29,609 nucleotides of DNA from DASRDZ01 sp035652335 (GCA_035652335.1 DASRDZ010000042.1:1-29609), one strand, 5' to 3'; shown: positions 8,842 through 17,318, numbered from the stretch's first letter. Notes: generated by a model from the letters alone, not told the origin. Numbers and translations: made by a program.

Positions 8842-9510
8842 ATGCGCCTGCTCGTGGCCGAGGACGACCCCGGCCTTCGCGAGGTCCTGGTCCAGGGGCT
8901 CGAGGAGGCCGGGTACGTCGTCGACGCCGTCGACCGGGGCGACGAGGCGATCGACCGGCTCCGCTGGTACGAGTACGACGTCGCCGTGATCGACTGGCGC
9001 ATGCCCGGAGCGCCGGGGATCGACGTGGTGCAGTGGGCCCGCCGCAACCAGCGGCCCACCGCCCTGCTCATGCTGACGGCGCGCGACACACCCGCCGACC
9101 GCATCGCAGGACTCGACATGGGTGCCGACGACTACCTGGTCAAGCCCTTCGACTTCGGGGAGCTGATCGCGCGCATCCGCGCCCTGCAGCGCCGCCCGCG
9201 CCACGTCGACGCGCCAGTGGTCGTCCGCGGCGCCCTGGCGCTCGACCCGGTGCGCCACGAGATCACCGCGCGGGGGCGGACGCTCAACCTCACCAGCACC
9301 GAGTACGGCATCCTCGAGCTGCTGATGCGCCGCTGCCCCGCCGTGGTGGAGCGCAGCGCCATCGCCGAGCAGGTCTGGCGCGACGAGACCGAGCCGCTCG
9401 GCTCCAACGCCATCGACGTCCACCTCTCGCGGCTGCGCGCCAAGCTGCCGGCGGCCGACGTGCGCATCGTCACCGTGCGCGGCGCCGGCTACCGCCTGGA
9501 GCCGGCATGA
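8842..9510 (+). CDS. OmpR-family response regulator
   Basis: DNA-binding response regulator, 222 residues. The receiver domain (1-117) has the acidic pair ED8D9, the phospho-acceptor D51 in AVIDWRMP, LTARD as the switch Thr region, and the conserved Lys in DDYLVKPF. The winged-helix effector domain (about 125-220) shows LNLTSTEYGILELLMRR, DVHLSRLRAKL and TVRGAGYRLEP. It starts at ATG 12 bases after the lipoprotein stop and overlaps the kinase gene by ATGA, so the pair is cognate. The promoter it acts on is most likely upstream of the exporter unit at 4345-4420, but no repeat pair was recognised there. Confidence 0.93.
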   Translation: MRLLVAEDDPGLREVLVQGLEEAGYVVDAVDRGDEAIDRLRWYEYDVAVIDWRMPGAPGIDVVQWARRNQRPTALLMLTARDTPADRIAGLDMGADDYLVKPFDFGELIARIRALQRRPRHVDAPVVVRGALALDPVRHEITARGRTLNLTSTEYGILELLMRRCPAVVERSAIAEQVWRDETEPLGSNAIDVHLSRLRAKLPAADVRIVTVRGAGYRLEPA

Positions 9511-10787
9511 GCCAGCGCATGCACCGAGTCCGCCGCGAGTCGATGCGCGTGGCCCTGCTGGCCACCGCCATCGTGGCCGTGGCCTACATCGCCATCGCCG
9601 CGGTGGTTCTGGTCATCTCCGAGCGAAACATCACGGGCGACATCGACTCGCGGCTCAACACCGCGCTGACCCGCGCGCACAGCGGCCCGTTCCGCTTCTA
9701 CAGCGGGACCTTCCCCGAGCTGCCCGGTGGCACCCGCTTCGGCGCCCCGGTGCTGAGCTGGCTGACCCTGCCCGACGGTTCGGTGGTCAGCCCGTCCACC
9801 ACCACGGCCGCGCTGCCCGTGCCGCCACACAGCATCACCGGCGCGACGACGCTCTCCATCGGCGGCACCGACGTCCGCGTCGAGGGCGGCCAGGTGCCCC
9901 AGGGCTGGCTGGTGGTCGGCCAGTCGTTGGACTCCGTCGCCCAGGCCCGCGCCAACGTCGTCCGCGCCGAGCTGATCGTCGCGCCGGTGCTGCTGCTCGC
10001 CGTCTTCGCCGGGGCGCTGGCCATCGGCCGGCGCGTGGCCGCACCCATCGAGCTGGCACGGCAGCGGCAGATGGAGTTCACCGCCGACGCCTCGCACGAG
10101 CTGCGCACGCCGCTGTCGGTGATCGAGGCGCAGACCACCCTGGCCCTGGCCCAGAGCCGTGACGCCACCTGGAACCGCCGCGCCTTCCAGCGCATCGACC
10201 ACGAGAGCAGGCGCATCCGCCAGCTCGTCGAGGACCTGCTCTGGCTGGCCCGCTTCGACGCCACCCAGGCGCACCCCAACGCCGAGCACGTCGACCTCGG
10301 CATCCTCGCGGCCCAGGCCGCCGACCGCTTCGCCGGTGTCGCCGAGACGCGCCGCCTCCGCCTCGCCGTCAGCGCGCAGCCCGGGTCGCTGGTGGTGCAC
10401 GCGCCTCCGGAATGGCTGGACCGGCTGCTCGGCGTGCTGCTCGACAACGCCTGCAAGTACTCCCCGGAGAACGGCAGCGTCGACCTCTCGGTTCGGGCCG
10501 AAGGTGGCAGGATCCGCCTCTCCGTCGACGACTCCGGCCCCGGCATCCCCGCCGAGGAGCGCGCCCGCATCTTCGACCGCTTCCACCGCGCCACCGACGG
10601 CCCCGGAGGCGCGGGGCTCGGACTGGCCATCGCCGACGCCGTGGTCCGCGCCACCGGCGGACGCTGGGAGGTCGGCGAGTCTGCGGCCGGCGGTGCGTCG
10701 ATGTCGGTCTCCTGGCCGCGGGGACTGCCTGGCCCCCGCGAGTCCGCCGTGCGCCCGGCGGAGACGCCGGCGACCCGGCCCACCTAG
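9507..10787 (+). CDS. Sensor histidine kinase without a clear HAMP domain
   Basis: Membrane sensor kinase of 426 residues, cognate to the regulator it overlaps (ATGA). Transmembrane helix 1 is at about 15-37. An extracytoplasmic sensor of about 115 residues follows, with no Cys-rich or known fold recognised. Helix 2 is at about 157-174, then the HisKA box FTADASHELRTPLSV with phospho-accepting H197. The ATPase domain has LLDNACKYSPENG (N box), DDSGPGIP (G1) and GAGLGLAIADAVV (G2). Only about 22 residues separate helix 2 from H197, too few for a normal HAMP linker, so signalling must be coupled more directly. An open frame upstream of the ATG belongs to the regulator in another frame. Its TAG stop overlaps the TAG of the opposing apbE gene in a shared CTAG. 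Confidence 0.92.
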   Translation: MSQRMHRVRRESMRVALLATAIVAVAYIAIAAVVLVISERNITGDIDSRLNTALTRAHSGPFRFYSGTFPELPGGTRFGAPVLSWLTLPDGSVVSPSTTTAALPVPPHSITGATTLSIGGTDVRVEGGQVPQGWLVVGQSLDSVAQARANVVRAELIVAPVLLLAVFAGALAIGRRVAAPIELARQRQMEFTADASHELRTPLSVIEAQTTLALAQSRDATWNRRAFQRIDHESRRIRQLVEDLLWLARFDATQAHPNAEHVDLGILAAQAADRFAGVAETRRLRLAVSAQPGSLVVHAPPEWLDRLLGVLLDNACKYSPENGSVDLSVRAEGGRIRLSVDDSGPGIPAEERARIFDRFHRATDGPGGAGLGLAIADAVVRATGGRWEVGESAAGGASMSVSWPRGLPGPRESAVRPAETPATRPT

Positions 10788-11719
10788 CCCAGGGCGACCC
10801 CCGCCGGCGCAGGCCAGCCCGCCACCCGCACCACCTCGCCGGCATGCGTGACCAGGCGCGAGGGCAGGCCGAGCTCGCCCAGCCAGGCCAGTGCCGCCTC
10901 GCCGCGGACGATCGCCCCCGTGGCGGCGATGTTGGCGTCGAGGCAGTCGGCGGCGACCACGGTGACCGTCCGCCACGGCCCCTGCACGGGCAGGCCGGTG
11001 GCCGGGTCGACGATGTGGTGCAGGGCCACACCGCCGCGGCGCCAGGCGCGAACCGTGGTGCTGGAGGTGGCCACCCCGCCGCTCCGGATGGCGATGGACT
11101 CGGCGGAGTCGTCGACCGCGGCGTTGGAGTCCTCGGCGGCCTGGATCACCCAACCGCCTTCGGGCGCGCTGCCCGCGACCGCGATGTCTCCGCCAAGACT
11201 GACCAGAACTCCGCCCGCGCCCATCGCCGCGTGCGCGGCCGCGGCGGCGAGGTCGGCCGCCAGTGCCTTGGCGCTGGAGCCGAGGTCGAGCTCGACGCCC
11301 TCGGGGATGAAGGCGCTCCGGGCGCCCGCGTCGAGGCGGATCTGCCGCCAGCCGGGCACGGGCGTGACGGTGAGCCGCAGCGGTGCGCCGTCACGCGCGA
11401 CGGTGGCGAAGTCGCCCTCGTAGCCGATGCGGCGCACCGCGCTGCCGACGGTGGGGTCGACGGCGCCGCCGCTCAGCCGGGCGCCGCGCAGCGCCGCACG
11501 CAACGCCTGCATGAGGAGTGGCGAGACGCGCACCTCGCGACCGGCCCTGCGGTGCAGTGCGCTGATCTCGCTGTCCTCGCGGAAGCGGCTGCAGGTCGCG
11601 TCGATCTCGTCGACGACGCGGTCGACCGCCCGCCTCGCCGCGTCGAGGAGCGCCGCGTCGGTGGCCACCACGCGCAGCGAGGTGCCCAGGGCGCGACCGT
11701 CGACGGCGGCGACGCTCAC
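10784..11719 (-). CDS. apbE: FAD:protein FMN transferase (ApbE family)
   Basis: Transfers FMN from FAD onto a Ser/Thr of an acceptor protein. A 311-residue ApbE-type protein with VDPTVGSAVRRIGY, ELDLGSSAKALAADLAA, VLVSLGGDIAVAG, GVATSSTTVRAW and ALHHIVDPATGLPV. It ends with VVAADCLDANIAATGAIVRG, matching the FAD- and Mg-binding blocks of the family. The GTG start at 11719 overlaps the stop of the small membrane protein (GTGA). A longer frame upstream is the shadow of that gene. No signal peptide or lipobox is visible, unlike many exported ApbE proteins, so it appears cytosolic. It is the last gene of the redox operon; no acceptor with a standard FMN-binding domain is encoded in the window. 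Confidence 0.93.
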   Translation of the reverse strand: MSVAAVDGRALGTSLRVVATDAALLDAARRAVDRVVDEIDATCSRFREDSEISALHRRAGREVRVSPLLMQALRAALRGARLSGGAVDPTVGSAVRRIGYEGDFATVARDGAPLRLTVTPVPGWRQIRLDAGARSAFIPEGVELDLGSSAKALAADLAAAAAHAAMGAGGVLVSLGGDIAVAGSAPEGGWVIQAAEDSNAAVDDSAESIAIRSGGVATSSTTVRAWRRGGVALHHIVDPATGLPVQGPWRTVTVVAADCLDANIAATGAIVRGEAALAWLGELGLPSRLVTHAGEVVRVAGWPAPAGVALG

Positions 11720-12069
11720 CGCCCCGAGCCGCCGGTGACGGCGTTGACGCCGCCACCGCGTCCCCGCGGCAGCGAGGGTGCGTTGAACGGCGGGTTGAGG
11801 CTGCCCCCGGACGACGGGTCCTGGTTCACCCCGGACGGCTGCGAGCCGTCGTTCGAGAAGGACGGCCCGCCGGAGCCGTCCACCGCGCCGACGTTGCTGC
11901 CAGAGTTGTCCGAAGCGTTGCCGGAGGTCGAGGAGGCGGACGCGGCGAGCATCCCGGTGAGGACGCCGACGGCGCCCAGCCCGCCCGCCGCGGCCATCAC
12001 CACCGTGCTGCGCCGCCGCTCCAGCGCGGCGTCGCGGCGGCCCGTGTCGTGGCGGAGCAGCGGGCTCAT
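11716..12069 (-). CDS. Small anchored Ser/Gly-rich protein, candidate flavin acceptor
   Basis: A 117-residue protein not recognised by family. A basic N-terminus (to about residue 23) is followed by one hydrophobic helix (about 23-45, STVVMAAAGGLGAVGVLTGM) and a disordered Ser/Gly/Asn/Pro-rich segment. Positive-inside rules place the C-terminus outside. The extreme C-terminus contains N-A-V-T-G-G-S at residues 109-115. This parallels the D-x-x-S/T-G-A-T acceptor motif that ApbE modifies, with conservative changes at three positions. It lies between the ferredoxin gene (ATGA overlap) and apbE (GTGA overlap), where related operons often carry an FMN-binding-domain protein. The flavinylation idea is inference; without it, this is an unknown membrane-anchored peptide. 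One difficulty is that ApbE here looks cytosolic. Confidence 0.6.
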   Translation of the reverse strand: MSPLLRHDTGRRDAALERRRSTVVMAAAGGLGAVGVLTGMLAASASSTSGNASDNSGSNVGAVDGSGGPSFSNDGSQPSGVNQDPSSGGSLNPPFNAPSLPRGRGGGVNAVTGGSGR

Positions 12070-12284
12070 CGCCGCACCACCTCTCGCTCGCGGGCGCGCA
12101 GCTTGAGGGCAAGCACGGGGCAGGCCGCGACGGCGCGACGCGCGTGCTGCATGAGGTCCGCCGGCACGGCTCCGCGGGCGAGGATGGGGTAGCCCCAGTC
12201 GTCGAGCTGGATCATCTCGGGGAGCATCTCCGCGCAGAAGCCGCTGCCGTCGCAGCGGATGCGGTCGACGGACAGCTCCTGCAT
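12066..12284 (-). CDS. Small three-cysteine ferredoxin (3Fe-4S type)
   Basis: A 72-residue soluble electron carrier. The Cys pattern is C11-D-G-S-G-F-C17 and C55-P, the arrangement of single-cluster 3Fe-4S ferredoxins in Actinobacteria (C-x5-C and a distant C-P). The fourth ligand position of 4Fe-4S forms is absent. The acidic middle (MIQLDDWGYP) also fits. The start could be ATG 12284 (TGATG overlap with the NuoF-like stop) or GTG three bases earlier; ATG is preferred. It probably passes electrons between the NuoF-like protein and the haem membrane protein, judged from operon position only. It ends in an ATGA overlap with the small anchored protein. Confidence 0.85.
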   Translation of the reverse strand: MQELSVDRIRCDGSGFCAEMLPEMIQLDDWGYPILARGAVPADLMQHARRAVAACPVLALKLRAREREVVRR

Positions 12285-13483
12285 CACGCAGCCGCCGTCC
12301 GGGCCGTGGCGACGCAGGTGCGCCGCACCTGGTTCATGGTGAAGTCGCCGGCGAAGACGCGCAGCGCCGACTGCAGCAGCGCCGCGGCGCCGTCGGGATG
12401 CTTGCACGCGCCGCGCCCCGCCAGCTGTTGCGACCAGCGCTCGACGCGGTGCAGGTCACCCTCCTGCGGACGCCGCTCGGCGATGCGCTGCACCGCCTCG
12501 GCGATCGCGCGGAGCCCGAAGACACACGGCCCGCACTGGCGCGCGCTCTGCTCGGCGAGCCAGCCGAGGATGCGCGCCGTCTCGGCGACGCCGCAGCGCG
12601 ACGCCGGCAGCACAGCCACCACCCCGCAGCCCAGCGCCATGCCCGCCGACCGCAACCAGGCCGCGTCGACCGGCATGGCGGCCGCCTGGTCGAGGTCGAC
12701 CCAGCCGCCGAAGTACCCGCCCAGCAGGAGCGCGCCACCGTGGTCGCCGGGGCCGCCGGCGCGGCCGAGAGCCTCGCCGATGCTCGATCCCTCGGCGACC
12801 TCGAGGACGCCGCGCCGCGGCACCGCGCCGCTCAGGGTGAGCAGGGCCGTCCCCCGCACCGCGCCGCCGTGGCGCGCCGCCAGCGCGACGTGGGCCAGGG
12901 TCTCGACGTTCTGCACCAGGGTGGGCCGCCCTGCGACGCCGCGCTCGAAGACGCGCGGCGGGGTGGTGGTGGGCAGGGCGACGCCCTCGTTGACGAAGTG
13001 GACGGCGGCGCTCTCCTCGCCCGCGACGTATCGGGCAGGAGCGGCCAGAACTCGGGTGCTGCGCCGCTCCTGCGCGCTGCGCTCACCGAGCGCGTGCTGC
13101 ATCACCGCCAGCGCGCGGCGGTGCTCCTCGCCGACGTACACCACGACCTCGCGCGCGCGGACCGTCCGCGCCGCCAGCAGCGCACCGTCGAGCACCAGGT
13201 GAGGCCTGGTCTCCATGACCAGGCGGTCCTTGGCGCTGAGAGGCTCCCCCTCCGCGCCGTTGACCAGCACCACCGCGTCGCGACGGGAGCGCTCGGCGAC
13301 CGCGCGCCACTTGGTCGCCACGGGGAAGGCCGCGCCGCCGCGCCCGCGCAGGCCGGCGGCGTCGAGGACGTCGATCACCTCCCGCGAACCGGTGGGCAGA
13401 TGGCCCAGCCGGGCGAGGTGGGAATCGAGGGACTCGGGCGCGTCGAGGGCGGGGCCGTCGATGATCGAGTGGCGCACGCTCAT
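12284..13483 (-). CDS. NuoF-like NADH/FMN/Fe-S protein
   Basis: A 399-residue relative of the 51-kDa subunit of complex I. The FMN/NADH fold carries GLRGRGGAAFPVATKW (44-59), NGAEGEPLSAKDR and ALLLGGYFGGWV; RYVAGEESAAVHFVN matches the block before the SLBB domain. The C-terminal cluster region has C317-G-P-C320 and C360 in RGACKHPDG. The family's first Cys of the usual S-C-G-x-C-x-P-C motif is Ala here, leaving three Cys plus a nearby His, so the cluster may be unusual. This pattern probably characterises a separate actinobacterial-like branch found with ferric-reductase-like proteins. It would take electrons from NAD(P)H. Start ATG overlaps the upstream stop (ATGA). No NuoE or NuoG partner is present. 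Confidence 0.88.
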   Translation of the reverse strand: MSVRHSIIDGPALDAPESLDSHLARLGHLPTGSREVIDVLDAAGLRGRGGAAFPVATKWRAVAERSRRDAVVLVNGAEGEPLSAKDRLVMETRPHLVLDGALLAARTVRAREVVVYVGEEHRRALAVMQHALGERSAQERRSTRVLAAPARYVAGEESAAVHFVNEGVALPTTTPPRVFERGVAGRPTLVQNVETLAHVALAARHGGAVRGTALLTLSGAVPRRGVLEVAEGSSIGEALGRAGGPGDHGGALLLGGYFGGWVDLDQAAAMPVDAAWLRSAGMALGCGVVAVLPASRCGVAETARILGWLAEQSARQCGPCVFGLRAIAEAVQRIAERRPQEGDLHRVERWSQQLAGRGACKHPDGAAALLQSALRVFAGDFTMNQVRRTCVATARTAAA

Positions 13484-14067
13484 CGCACCAGCTCGCGGGT
13501 GGAGGCGGCCGCGGCGGCGCGCTTCTCCTCGCGCAGCGGGTCGCGCCGCGCGTAGTCGACGCGCCACATCAGGGCGACGGCCACACCGCCCACGCAGACG
13601 ATGGTGACGGCCAGGGACCAGAGGGTGAAGGCGTCGGTCCCGGTGCCGATGCCGTGCAGGACGGCCATCGGCCAGACGGCGTAGGCGGCCCAGTGGACCG
13701 CCTTCCAGGCGCGCTGCCCGATCCAGCGCCGGACCAGGCTGGTGACCACCACGGCGAGCATCAGCTCCACCGACAGGGTGCCGAGGCCCAGCCAGAAGGT
13801 GCGGTAGTAGGAGCCGAAGGGCACCACCGCGGCGTTGAGGCCGAGCGCCGTGAAGGGGTCGGTGACCGCGGTGACGATGTGGATGCTGAGGAACACGAGG
13901 GAGAGCAGCGCCAGGTCCCGGTGCACCGCGGCGGTGAGGAAGCGCGGCCAGCCCCGCCCCTCGACGCGCATCCGGGCCAGCAGGCCGAGCACCACGACAG
14001 CGCTGAGGAAGACGAGGCTGACGATGCCGGCGGCCCGGGCCGTGTACCAGAGCAGGGTGTTGTTCAT
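13480..14067 (-). CDS. Ferric-reductase-like haem-b transmembrane protein
   Basis: A 195-residue integral membrane protein with five or six helices (about 11-30, 50-68, 96-112, 123-139 and 145-165). Two pairs of His on adjacent helices, H49/H63 and H125/H138, are spaced 14 and 13 residues apart, as in ferric-reductase-like / cytochrome-b561-type proteins that hold two b haems across the membrane. It lacks the FAD/NADPH cytosolic domain of full ferric reductases; the next two genes (NuoF-like, ferredoxin) could supply that function. Start: ATG at 14067, facing a divergent response-regulator gene across 138 bases. First gene of a five-gene operon with 1-4-base overlaps. The final electron acceptor is unknown; iron, an exported flavin or quinone are all possible. 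Confidence 0.88.
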   Translation of the reverse strand: MNNTLLWYTARAAGIVSLVFLSAVVVLGLLARMRVEGRGWPRFLTAAVHRDLALLSLVFLSIHIVTAVTDPFTALGLNAAVVPFGSYYRTFWLGLGTLSVELMLAVVVTSLVRRWIGQRAWKAVHWAAYAVWPMAVLHGIGTGTDAFTLWSLAVTIVCVGGVAVALMWRVDYARRDPLREEKRAAAAASTRELVR

Positions 14068-14111
14068 CGGGACCCATGATCCGCAGGGCGCCTGACATCG
14101 ACCTGAAGGGT

Positions 14112-14130
14112 TCCTCAGAGAATCCTGGGA
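14112..14130. promoter_or_regulatory. Direct-repeat pair, probable response-regulator site 1
   Basis: TCCTCAGA and TCCTGGGA, separated by GAA, repeat with an 11-base period, one helical turn, as expected for two OmpR-family monomers on one face of DNA. The site lies 45 bases upstream of the haem-protein start and 76 bases upstream of the regulator start. Site 2 (14175-14193) is the same pattern in the opposite orientation. Confidence 0.5.
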
Positions 14131-14174
14131 GCCCCGCCGGCACCGCCCGCCCGTCCAGCAACTCCCCACGACTC

Positions 14175-14193
14175 TCTGAGCAATTTCCCAGCA
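14175..14193. promoter_or_regulatory. Direct-repeat pair, probable response-regulator site 2
   Basis: Read on the minus strand this is TGCTGGGA-AAT-TGCTCAGA, again two 8-base units with an 11-base period and the GGGA/CAGA cores of site 1 in swapped order. It ends 12 bases before the regulator start, where it could autoregulate. CTCAGAGA in site 1 and TCTCTGAG around site 2 (14173-14180) are exact inverted copies. Confidence 0.5.
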
Positions 14194-14205
14194 AGCCGCT
14201 CCAAG

Positions 14206-14916
14206 ATGCCCCACATGAGCGACGCGCCCGACCGCATCCTCGTCGTCGACGACGAGCAGGCGATCACCGACCTGGTGGCGATGGCCCTCAAGTACGAGGG
14301 GTTCACCGTGCAGACCGCGGCCACCGCCAGGGCGGCCCGGCAGGCGGTGCTCGACTTCCGCCCCGCCCTGATCATCCTCGACGTGGGCCTGCCCGACCAG
14401 GACGGCTTCAGCTTCACCCAGAAGCTGATCTCCGACGGCCTCAAGGTTCCCGTCATCTTCCTCACCGCGCGCGACGCCACCGAGGAGAAGGTGCGCGGGC
14501 TGACCGTCGGCGGCGACGACTACGTCACCAAGCCCTTCAGCATCGAGGAGCTGGTGGCGCGCATCCGCGTGGTGCTGCGCCGCCACCACCCCGAGGCGGG
14601 CGAGGACAGCGGCCGCCTGGTGCTCGCCGACCTCGAGCTCAACGACGTCACCCACGAGGTGCTGCGCGGCGGCCGCTCGGTGGAGCTGACCCGCACCGAG
14701 TTCCGCCTGCTCCGCTACCTGCTCACCAACGCGGGACGCGTGCTCACCAGGGCACAGATCCTCGACCACGTCTGGGACTACGACTTCGGCGGCGACGCCA
14801 GCGTGCTGGAGACGTACATCTCCTACCTGCGACGGAAGGTTGACCGCACCGAGCCCTCGCTGATCCACACCGTGCGCGGCGTCGGCTACGTGATGCGCGT
14901 GCCGCGCACGGCCTGA
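14206..14916 (+). CDS. OmpR-family response regulator (MprA/TcrA-like)
   Basis: A 236-residue DNA-binding regulator. Receiver: VVDDEQ (D15, D16), phospho-acceptor D59 in IILDVGLPDQDG, LTARDATEEKVRGL, and the conserved Lys in DDYVTKPFS. Effector: VELTRTEFRLLRYLLTNAG, LDHVWDYDFGGDASVLETYI, RRKVDRTEPSLIHTVRGVGY, close to the actinobacterial MprA/TcrA/TrcR group. ATG 14206 or 14215 are both possible; no ribosome binding site is obvious at either. It is transcribed divergently from the redox operon, with two candidate binding sites between them, so it likely controls that operon and itself. The kinase gene follows 23 bases later. Confidence 0.93.
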   Translation: MPHMSDAPDRILVVDDEQAITDLVAMALKYEGFTVQTAATARAARQAVLDFRPALIILDVGLPDQDGFSFTQKLISDGLKVPVIFLTARDATEEKVRGLTVGGDDYVTKPFSIEELVARIRVVLRRHHPEAGEDSGRLVLADLELNDVTHEVLRGGRSVELTRTEFRLLRYLLTNAGRVLTRAQILDHVWDYDFGGDASVLETYISYLRRKVDRTEPSLIHTVRGVGYVMRVPRTA

Positions 14917-14939
14917 GCACCCCGCTGCGCATCGCCACC

Positions 14940-16430
<1,491 letters not shown>

Positions 16431-16575
16431 GGGATCTCCCAGTTCCCAAACCGCGAGCCCCGCACATTGGGCAGCGTGCCCGTCGCCGTGCCGGGTGCGT
16501 CCCTGTCACCCTTTCGACATGCGGCCGCCGGCAGACTGGCCGGCACGCAGCCGAGGCACCCAGCGGAGTGACGCG

Positions 16576-16809
16576 ATGAACCAGCACCTCCTCGCCGGCG
16601 AAGACCCCGAGACCAGAGACCTGGGGGAGATCCGTCACTGGATCCGCGTGTACACCCAGGCCTGGAAGACGGCGCGCCGGGCGGGGCTGCTCAACGCGGC
16701 ACAGCGCTTCCGGCGCCGCCTCGAGTACTGGACGACTCGGCACGCCGAGCTGATGGGGCGGGGCAGCGTCATCGTGCTCGACACCGGCGGCGGGCTGCGG
16801 GCGAGCTGA
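16576..16809 (+). CDS. Small unknown protein (77 aa)
   Basis: Not recognised. The chosen ATG has GGAG eight bases upstream; an earlier in-frame ATG at 16495 lacks one and adds Pro/Arg-rich residues typical of non-coding G+C-rich DNA. The protein is soluble, acidic at the start (EDPETRDLGE) and then strongly helical and basic: IRHWIRVYTQAWKTARRAG, LNAAQRFRRRLEYWTTRHAE. Three Trp and many Arg on amphipathic helices suggest binding to nucleic acid, membrane or a partner protein. It lies 145 bases after the sensor kinase on the same strand; that gap shows only a short TCCCAGT-TCCCAAA repeat (16437-16450). It may belong to the two-component unit. Confidence 0.6.
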   Translation: MNQHLLAGEDPETRDLGEIRHWIRVYTQAWKTARRAGLLNAAQRFRRRLEYWTTRHAELMGRGSVIVLDTGGGLRAS

Positions 16810-16830
16810 GCCGCACACCCTCCGCGGCGC

Positions 16831-17277
16831 TCAGGCCCCGCGCGGGTCGCAGTTGGTGCAGTCGCCGACCAGGTCGAGGCGGTGGGAGTTGAGCGCGAAG
16901 CCGCGGGTGCGGGCCACCCGCTCCAGGGCGCGGTCCAGCTCCTGCTCGACCGCGGGGGGGAGGACCACGTCCTCGACGACGCCGCAGCGGGAGCAGACCA
17001 GGTGGTGGTGGTGGCCCATGAGGTGCTCGGCCAGCTCGTAGCGGCCGAAGTCGTCGGGGCCGGGCATGCGGTGGACCACGCCCGCCGCCTCGAAGATGGC
17101 CAGGTTGCGATAGACGGAGCTCTGCGGCACCGTCGAGGCCGCGGCGACCAGCTGCGGGATGGTCAGCGGCTGCCCGGCATCGCGCAGCGCCGTGACCAGG
17201 GTGCGCCGGTGCGAGGTGTAGCGCACGCCCTGCGCCGCCAGCGCCGCCGCCACCGCGTCGTGGAGGTCCATGCTCAT
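16831..17277 (-). CDS. Fur-family metal-responsive repressor (Zur-like)
   Basis: A 148-residue winged-helix repressor. HTH: LTIPQLVAAASTVPQSSVYRNLAIFEAAG, with SSVYRNL as recognition helix. Regulatory metal region: ELAEHLMGHHHHLVC. Structural zinc site: CSRC and a second pair CTNC near the C-terminus. Divergence from a zinc/manganese importer favours Zur or Mur over Fur, but specificity cannot be read from sequence alone. The start chosen is ATG 17277 (MSMDLHD); ATG 17271 is equally good. No ribosome binding site is visible, and an AT-rich -10-like stretch lies just upstream, so the transcript may be leaderless. A Fur-box-like operator lies 12 bases upstream, giving likely autorepression. Confidence 0.92.
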   Translation of the reverse strand: MSMDLHDAVAAALAAQGVRYTSHRRTLVTALRDAGQPLTIPQLVAAASTVPQSSVYRNLAIFEAAGVVHRMPGPDDFGRYELAEHLMGHHHHLVCSRCGVVEDVVLPPAVEQELDRALERVARTRGFALNSHRLDLVGDCTNCDPRGA

Positions 17278-17288
17278 CGTGGCAATAT

Positions 17289-17307
17289 GATAATGAGTAT
17301 CGTTATG
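17289..17307. promoter_or_regulatory. Fur/Zur-box-like operator between fur and metal-binding protein gene
   Basis: This 19-base site matches the classical Fur-box consensus at 15 of 19 positions (counted by hand) and contains the imperfect palindrome ATAATGA-GTA-TCGTTAT (17290-17306). It is strikingly AT-rich for this genome. TATGAT at 17304-17309 overlaps it and fits a -10 for the plus-strand GTG at 17319. Repressor bound here would block both divergent starts. Confidence 0.75.
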
Positions 17308-17318
17308 ATCACCGGCCC

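Noticed and set aside
12284..14194. Reading the NuoF-like gene as a 636-residue protein from 14194
   Set aside because: The first 237 residues are the frame-shifted shadow of the haem membrane protein; homology begins at the ATG 13483.
16437..16450. TCCCAGT-TCCCAAA as another response-regulator site after the second kinase gene
   Set aside because: The repeat period is 7, not 11, and only half of the motif matches the sites at 14112-14193.
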